Below the pieces are notes generated by a model. The model had not been told where the DNA came from. It did no database searches and saw nothing but the letters and a program-made list of their open reading frames with translations. Positions 57,997 to 64,000 of a DNA stretch of 64,000 nucleotides are shown one piece after another (the first letter of the stretch is position 1; every line of letters begins with the position of its first letter). A program made the position numbers and the translations under genes. The stretch spans positions 1 through 64,000 of the forward strand of contig MU616644.1 in NCBI GenBank assembly GCA_025201705.1, written 5' to 3'. This DNA comes from Dissophora ornata (lineage: Eukaryota; Mortierellomycota; Mortierellomycetes; Mortierellales; Mortierellaceae).

Positions 57997-60900
57997 ATGT
58001 CGACTACCAGGCCCCATCGCTTACTGTGGTCACCACATCCGAATCACAATCAGTTCTTGATTGGTTCCACAGAGTTACGTCTCTACAAGTGGACACCACA
58101 GGTGTGTTTGTCTTGCCCTATGCACACGTCCACACGAAAAATAAAAAAATGAAAAAAAAATAAAAGGAGAAATCATACTTACCCAACAGATCCTTTTGCT
58201 ATCGTAGGGCGCTGACGGCAAACCCCATACCACCACTATCGCAGTCAACACGGATGTCTCTCAAATGAAGGTAAAATTATGGACGAAAGAAAGCCTCAGA
58301 GCAAGACATGCAAGGCTGGACACCGCCCTGGGGCCCGAATTCACATCCTTCTGTGGCATTGTTCCTAATATAGTGCTTCACATGGTCTCCAGACCCGAAT
58401 TATATGGACCTCACTGCCGTCGGATTGTCGACAGGAAAAACACTGCTCATTCGGATGCAGAGATCAGAGCCATGGATATTCGAGGAAAAGGGCAATGACT
58501 TTCGACCAGACACGCCTCGACAGGTCTCTGTAGCGCAAAACCAACGAACTTATCCATCACTTAGTGCACGCCATTCAAGAGGCTGTAATATTGTGGCATT
58601 TTCAAAAGGATGCCCTAATCTGTTGGCAGTCGGTCTCGATAAAGTGCGAAATGATTGTTGTTTGATGGTGTGGGATATCGAGCAGTCCATGAGTTCATCT
58701 AGGACGTCAGAGTCGAGCTTTGCCCCGTCTGGATCTATCGTCATGGGGGGTAATCGTTCAACTACAGGAAGTTTGCAGACATCACGGTTTGGAAGGACTA
58801 CAGCCGAAATCTCTGAAGGCTACTTTGGTATGGAATCCGAATGTTATTCGGTTTTTACTTGACATAGGACGGATTCAGGGAAAAAAATAAGAGCGTATCA
58901 TTGATGTACTTCATATAACTCTTTTCGCCTCGTTTAGATACCCGATTGTCGATGAACCCACTTTCGCTGGCGGAAAACACTAGCACCGCTCGTGCGCTCA
59001 ATGCTTCAAGGTAGCGGAGAAAGGACTGGTGGTCAGTCAGTGGCGGTGCTATGTAATTTTTTTGATTGGCATTCAACTCGATTCTCTCAACCTGTCTTGC
59101 CGTCTAGCTTCGATCATCCCTCGGATGCTCGACCTTTTGCTCAATATGGATCCGGCGAAGTCATCTCATCTTGCGCCTGGTTCACACATGAGCCCAGAGT
59201 CCTTGCAGCAGGGATGGGCATGAAGTATATTCGTGTCTATGATACCAGAGGTATAAATTTAAAAAATAAGACCTTGCGCGGGAAATTGTCATTGTGGAGT
59301 CGGTGCTCATGCTACACACCCATCATTTTTTCTCTCTCTCTAGTGGATCCAAGTTCACCATCATCGATGGTCATCCCGACGAAGGCAGTTCACGGACTTT
59401 GTATGGATCCATTCAACGACGAAAGGATGGCTTCTTGCGCGGATGACGGCAACATCTCGATCTGGGATATTAGAAAACCATCACAGCCTATCCTTTCCTT
59501 TGACACAGGCCCACAGAAAGTATCATTGACACGGATACAATTCAACTCCCAGCGCTCTGGATTGATTGCTTCTCTTGCCAAAGAGGCTTCCTGTCTGACA
59601 GTTTGGAACATTCAGGAAGGAACTACCTCGGATAGTAATCACAATCTAGAGGCCGGCATGCAGCAGGGACCCGGAAGCGCAGGCGGCATATTGTCGAGGT
59701 CGCATGACCGGGAAGGACTGCAAACAGTGCGCGAATCGGAGTCTGACGAACCGGAAATTGGAATCCCCATCCTCTGGAAATCTCGCCGAAGTAAGCATTT
59801 TTAGCAACCAGTTGCTATGTTGGCAAAAAAAAAAAAGTATGTTCATTTTGCTCTGGCGAAAGAGACTAAATAATCCGATGTAACTCTTAGCCAAGCCGTC
59901 CTCAAAATCATTGCAATCATTCTCTTGGATTCCTACATTCGAGTCCAACTCAACCTCAGGATTGATTTCCATCAACAAAGATTCGCTTATCGAAACAACC
60001 ATCCTCAAGGAGACATCCCGAATTGCTTGGGAGCCCCGAGGTGCGCTAGTGGTCTCGGATGGAAATTCCGTCTCATGTTTCCCTAGTCAGCGATCTCTGG
60101 AGGCAACAGGGGCTGAGCCGGCCACTCAGCTCGGGTTCTCAGAGATGCGGAAGCGTAGCTCCAAAGTTATCAATCTCCAACTGCCTGCCAACCGCAAAGT
60201 AACCGGCGACAATGCTTCAGATGCAGGCTCGAGCAATGTGCCACCGTCAATTAGTATAATGCTCCCTAATGGATTGACTGGAGCACCTGGTACAGATGCC
60301 TCTAAAGTAAATGACATGACCAACGGGATGCCGGACCCGGCTCGAGGATCATCAATGATGGCTGTGAATGGCTGGATCTCGGCAACGGCGGCTCAGGTGG
60401 ACGAGGGATTGGAGCAGGATATTTCTGTGACGATGCGCGAAGGAGCCATCAAGGGATATTCTATGGATGCAGCTAAAAATATAAGCCTGGTCGCGCCTGG
60501 GGCTATTAAAGACTTTTGGGAATGGATGCTTCGAGCGGAGAAGATTGCTCAGAAGGATGGCGCTCGTATTGGGAAATTCGATTTCAGCTATCAAGGAGTT
60601 CTTCCAGTGCTCCTAGGCAATGGAGGAAGAAGTGAGTGTTTTCTGACAGCGGAGTTTTGTCTGCAATGCCAAGTCCTTCTGACTGACAACAGGCTGCAAG
60701 TACTGACAAGCCTAGCTACAACTCTCGTACTATATAGTCTCAAGAAGATCGACACCCTCAAGCACTCCGCGCACAATGTCTCCTTTGCCACGTTCTTCGT
60801 CGGACTTGTCCAGCCAGCTTTCGAAGCAAGCGGATGATATTCCAATCGTGCCCACCTTGAAGCTTGCTCAGCGTAAGCTGGGACTTAAGCTTTGTGGATC

Positions 60901-62609
60901 TGAATTGCTCCGCTCTGACCTCAAGAGGACCGTGGAAAGGTAAAAAGGAGATTTGTAGATATTAACCTTGCACTCTGTACCCGTCCGTCTATTGTTTCGA
61001 TTCCTAATACAATCTTCTCACGCGTTCTGTAATTAAGACTTGAGGGCGAGGGTAGCTTTGAGGCCGCTGCAGGATGGGCTTTCTTCCACGGCGAGCTGGA
61101 TCTCGCTATCGAAGTACTGAGCCGAGGAGGTAAGACACGCCTTTTTTTTTTTTTTTTTTTTTGGTTTAAAGCCAGAGACTTATGCCTGTTCACGTTTTTC
61201 AACTGAACAGACGACAAACTCAAGTTGATGTCGATTGTCGTGGCGGGGTTCAACAGGAACCAGAGCAACATGCCAGGTGGAGTCCCGGGCGGCCTGACTA
61301 GCGTCGGTGAAAGGACTGTGAACAGCGCATGGAGAGCCCAATGCCAGAGTCACAGCCAAAACCAGCCGAACCCATATATCCGTGCCATTTTTAGCTACAT
61401 TGCCTCTGGGGACTGGAGGGACGTTTTGGAGGAGAAGAGTCTTTCCCTGGCTGATCGCGTTGGAGTTGCGCTGAGGTTCCTGAGCGACGACGAGGTAAAA
61501 ACGCCACCAAAAAAATGGAAAAAAGGGTACAGTCATTGGCGATGTTCCCTTTTTTCTTAATTCTCTCTCTCTCTGTCTGTCTATACTACTTTTTGAATAG
61601 TTGATGGCGTACATCGACACGACTAGCGAGACGCTCACGAACGCTGGCGAGATCGATGGTATCATCCTCACAGGTCTCACAGAGACCGGACTCGACCTCT
61701 TTACAAACTATGTCAACCGTACTGGCGACATCCAAACCGTCGCTCTAGCCTCCTCTTTCGCCGTCCCCCGTTACTTCAAAGACCCCCGTGTTGAAGATTG
61801 GGTCGATATCTATCGGGATCTGCTCGACCGTTGGCTTCTCTATTACACACGTGCACGGTTCGATATCGCTCGTGGACGCTGTCTCCAACAAAGCACATTG
61901 AGCGGCGTCTCTGCTGTTGACATGACCCCTACTCAGATCTATGTCCGCTGCAACTTTTGTAACCAGAGCATTGCTCGGAACTTGTTGATCCCAGGAGTAA
62001 GAGGTCGAGATGGACGACGGTTGATGGTGCCCGGTGGAAGTGGACCGGGATCAGGACATGGAGGAGCGGGAGGACACGGCAGTGGGTTGTATGGTCATGA
62101 TAAGCAAGTATCTATGGGTGGTGGAGGTATGGGACAGGGAGGGGCTGGAGGAGGCGCAGTGGCTCCTGTAGGAGCTCCGGGATCGGGAGGTGTATCTGGT
62201 GCGAACTCGAGTAAGGCCGTGGTGTGCCCGAGTTGTAGCAAGCCGCTCCCGAGATGCGCTATCTGTCTCCTGCACCTTGGAGTGCCAGCTGAAGGCAACG
62301 CTGCTCTGGGACAATGGTCCAGTCTTGGCAACAAGGCTACAGGCGAAAGTAAGTGGAAAACGTTCGGCAAGATGGAGAATTGCTTATTGTTCCTTTTTTT
62401 TTCGGTTCGCCTGAATCGACTAAAAATCTGACCACCGGTTTTTGACGTTCTTTTTTTTAGAGCCTACAAGTTTTGATCTGTGGTTCACTTGGTGCCAGAC
62501 ATGCCGACACGGCGGTCATGCGATGCATATGGCAGAGTGGTTCGATCGTCACACGCAGTGTCCTGTCAGCGATTGCAACTGCCTCTGTTCAACCCTCGAT
62601 GCCCTGTAA
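57997..62609 (+). CDS. SEA4: GATOR2/SEA complex subunit Mio (Sea4)
   Basis: Twelve exons (57997-58101, 58208-58270, 58374-58827, 58938-59010, 59108-59250, 59344-59790, 59891-60631, 60738-60939, 61038-61129, 61211-61494, 61601-62348, 62461-62609) join to 3501 nt, 1166 residues, with phase kept throughout. The N-terminal half is a WD40 propeller: LLWSPHPNHNQFLIGSTELRLYKW, CFTWSPDP, NLLAVGLDKVRND..VWDIE, VLAAGMGMKYIRVYDTR, VHGLCMDPFNDERMASCADDGNISIWDIR and LTVWNIQ. An alpha-helical region follows, then a C-terminal zinc-binding RING-like domain with CNFC, CPSC, CAIC and the diagnostic WFTWCQTCRHGGHAMHMAEWF..CPVSDCNCLC. Mio belongs to the complex that relays amino-acid sufficiency to TORC1 at the vacuole/lysosome. 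A Gly-rich insert of ~70 residues splits the zinc domain. Confidence 0.93.
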
Positions 62610-62745
62610 AAAATCTCGCAGAGCCAACTACACAACCAAAACACATCAATAAAAATAGCCACAAATGCTGTTTTTTTTATCTCTTTTTCTATCTTGTCCT
62701 CTATTTGTTTATTTATTAGTGGCAAAGTTCATACAGCGACAGTTT
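62610..62745. other. Short convergent 3' spacer
   Basis: Mio (+) and the ubiquitin protease (-) stop 136 bp apart. The spacer is A/T-rich with AATAAA-like motifs on both strands (AATAAAAA near 62646 on +; AATAAATAAAC near 62705 on -). Confidence 0.6.
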
Positions 62746-64000
62746 TTAGCACTGAATGGTCTGTAGCTCATAGAACAGGATGTACCCGTTCCTTGCCCAA
62801 TCCGTCTCCATGTCCATATCCTCAACAGAGTCCTTCGGAATCAATGTTACGCGCTGTCCCGAGGGATCCAGATCATCATGTCTCAGCCAATTGGGCTCCT
62901 GGAACGCAAGCGGGTGTGCTGTAGTCGGCGAGGTAGAAGTGGAAGCAGATGGGGGTGGAGTCTTGCCAACCCTGTCCGCCACATAACTTCGATAGTGTCC
63001 TGAATCTAGTCGTGATCCAATATGACACACCACTGACTTCAGCTCCAACATGTATTTGACCTGGGGTGGACGGAAATCCATGTAATCGCCTCCATAAGTC
63101 TCCTCCGGTGGCGGGTGCGGTGACCACCCCTTCTTGTCGTCATTCAAATGTTGAAGGAATGGCCTGTTTGCGGTGGCGGGCGAGTATTGAGGTGGCGGCG
63201 TGATGGGTGTCTGCGGGGAATCTGAAGCTTGCAGGAAGGACATGGAGTATTTACGGATAGGCGGGACTTGAGTGTTGATTGTCATCGACGAGAGGTTGTG
63301 GACGGATGAAGAAGCGCCAACTGAGGCAACATTTCCGGTGAGTTGGGGAGGGACGTTGGATGATGACGATGACGAGACGATATTTAACGGTACTTCCAAT
63401 GTGTTTGCGGCATGACTGCTCTCGTCGGTACTGCCTCCTTCACCATCTCCAATGTTGTTGCTGCTGTTGTTATAGACGTTTGGGTCCTTGACATCCTCAG
63501 GAAACCGCAGGGATGAATAACTCGATGTTTGACGGTTTACAAATCTCAAAAAATCAATCCGCCTTGGGATGTCGATCGGTGTGTTGATCCTCCGTGCCTG
63601 CATATCCTGCCCAAACGCGTACCGTTTCAAGATCAATGGTAAAATTACCACATCTGTTGGGTATTGCGACTGACTGGCACGAATAATCCCTCCTTGCTCA
63701 TTCGACGATGAATAAAATGGGAGTAATTCCAAGACCTGCCACGCTGAAACAGGTACCTCTACTCCGGGAGAGAGTGGGACACCGGTTCCTGAAGAGACTA
63801 CTCGTCGGATTCCTGTAAGTGTGTTGTCATAAAAATATTGCGCCAGCAGCTTCTCCAAGGACAATACATCATATACTGAGTCATTACTCTCGTTGCTTAA
63901 GCTGGAGATGTTTGGGGGTGATTTTGGTGATAGGAGTTTCGAAAACGTCGACTCGAGTTTTTTGGTTGATGACGACGGCGTCGTTGGTGGTTCGGGCGAC
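62746..64000 (-). CDS. Ubiquitin-specific protease (USP/UBP), C-terminal part, cut by window edge
   Basis: An uninterrupted frame runs from the stop at 62746 to the window end, at least 418 residues of one exon. The N-terminal part with the Cys box lies outside. The C-terminal half of a USP domain is present: PLILKRYAFGQDMQARRINTPIDIPRRIDFLRFV, KYMLELKSVVCHIGSRLDSGHYRSYV (His box with the catalytic His) and WLRHDDLDPSGQRV (family Asp/Asn region), then WARNGYILFYEL as the closing strand. Between them is a ~100-residue Ser/Asn/Thr-rich insert. USPs cleave ubiquitin from substrates. Which subfamily it belongs to cannot be said without the missing half. A clear feature is the long polar N-terminal Ser/Pro region next to the edge. 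Confidence 0.88.
   Translation of the reverse strand, partial: SPEPPTTPSSSTKKLESTFSKLLSPKSPPNISSLSNESNDSVYDVLSLEKLLAQYFYDNTLTGIRRVVSSGTGVPLSPGVEVPVSAWQVLELLPFYSSSNEQGGIIRASQSQYPTDVVILPLILKRYAFGQDMQARRINTPIDIPRRIDFLRFVNRQTSSYSSLRFPEDVKDPNVYNNSSNNIGDGEGGSTDESSHAANTLEVPLNIVSSSSSSNVPPQLTGNVASVGASSSVHNLSSMTINTQVPPIRKYSMSFLQASDSPQTPITPPPQYSPATANRPFLQHLNDDKKGWSPHPPPEETYGGDYMDFRPPQVKYMLELKSVVCHIGSRLDSGHYRSYVADRVGKTPPPSASTSTSPTTAHPLAFQEPNWLRHDDLDPSGQRVTLIPKDSVEDMDMETDWARNGYILFYELQTIQC

Noticed and set aside
60652..60720. Acceptor AACAG at about 60693 for Mio exon 8
   Set aside because: It leads to an early stop. The ATATAG at 60737 keeps the frame through the next exons.

Overview
The window looks like a chromosomal piece of an early-diverging (zygomycete-type) fungus. 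A Mortierellomycotina species is my best guess, by impression rather than by any search. The signs are: spliceosomal introns, mostly 80-130 bp, with GT..AG ends; eEF3, a fungal translation factor; glutamine-rich low-complexity proteins; CT-rich 5' leaders; and eukaryotic tRNA genes. Exon joins were worked out by hand from splice sites, reading frame and family alignment. For the multi-exon genes the joined lengths are divisible by three.

Layout. 1-3.3 kb: a small secreted protein (+), a degenerate ~120-bp tandem repeat and an alpha/beta-hydrolase (-). 4.9-6.5 kb: an O-fucosyltransferase-like membrane protein (+). 6.9-11.9 kb: an SLC35C2-like nucleotide-sugar/triose-phosphate transporter (-) and an NADH-cytochrome b5 reductase lacking a membrane anchor (-). 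13.5-16.8 kb: a large glutamine-rich protein of unknown function (+). 18.1-22.8 kb: a MYND-finger protein (+), an M17 leucyl aminopeptidase (-) and a Cdc50/Lem3 flippase subunit (-). 23.5-26.6 kb: ribosomal protein S13, whose last 11 residues sit on a separate exon behind a 379-bp intron holding a strong hairpin, then ketopantoate hydroxymethyltransferase. 30.1-33.4 kb: eEF3. 37.4-44.0 kb: a tandem pair of ~7-TM membrane proteins of an unrecognised family, with matching exon lengths and one intron difference.

44.8-52.6 kb is the accessory, repeat-rich part. It holds a frame-broken coiled-coil repeat gene, a Pif1/Helitron-type helicase remnant, unrecognised ORFs, a 191-bp insertion with an A-tail and a 17-bp target-site duplication, a ~196-bp-arm palindrome interrupted by the only assembly gap, tRNA-Arg(TCT), a mitochondrial PPR-type protein, tRNA-Ser(TGA) and a pair of inverted repeats. 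From 52.9 kb to the end the window is gene-dense again: an FHA-domain checkpoint kinase of the Chk2/Rad53/Cds1 type (-), an Ecl1-type zinc protein (+), the GATOR2/SEA complex subunit Mio/Sea4 (+, 12 exons) and the C-terminal part of a ubiquitin-specific protease (-) running off the edge.

Most genes are housekeeping and I see no operon-like or cluster logic. The most novel material is the 7-TM paralogue pair, the S13 intron hairpin and the mobile-element debris at 45-49 kb.
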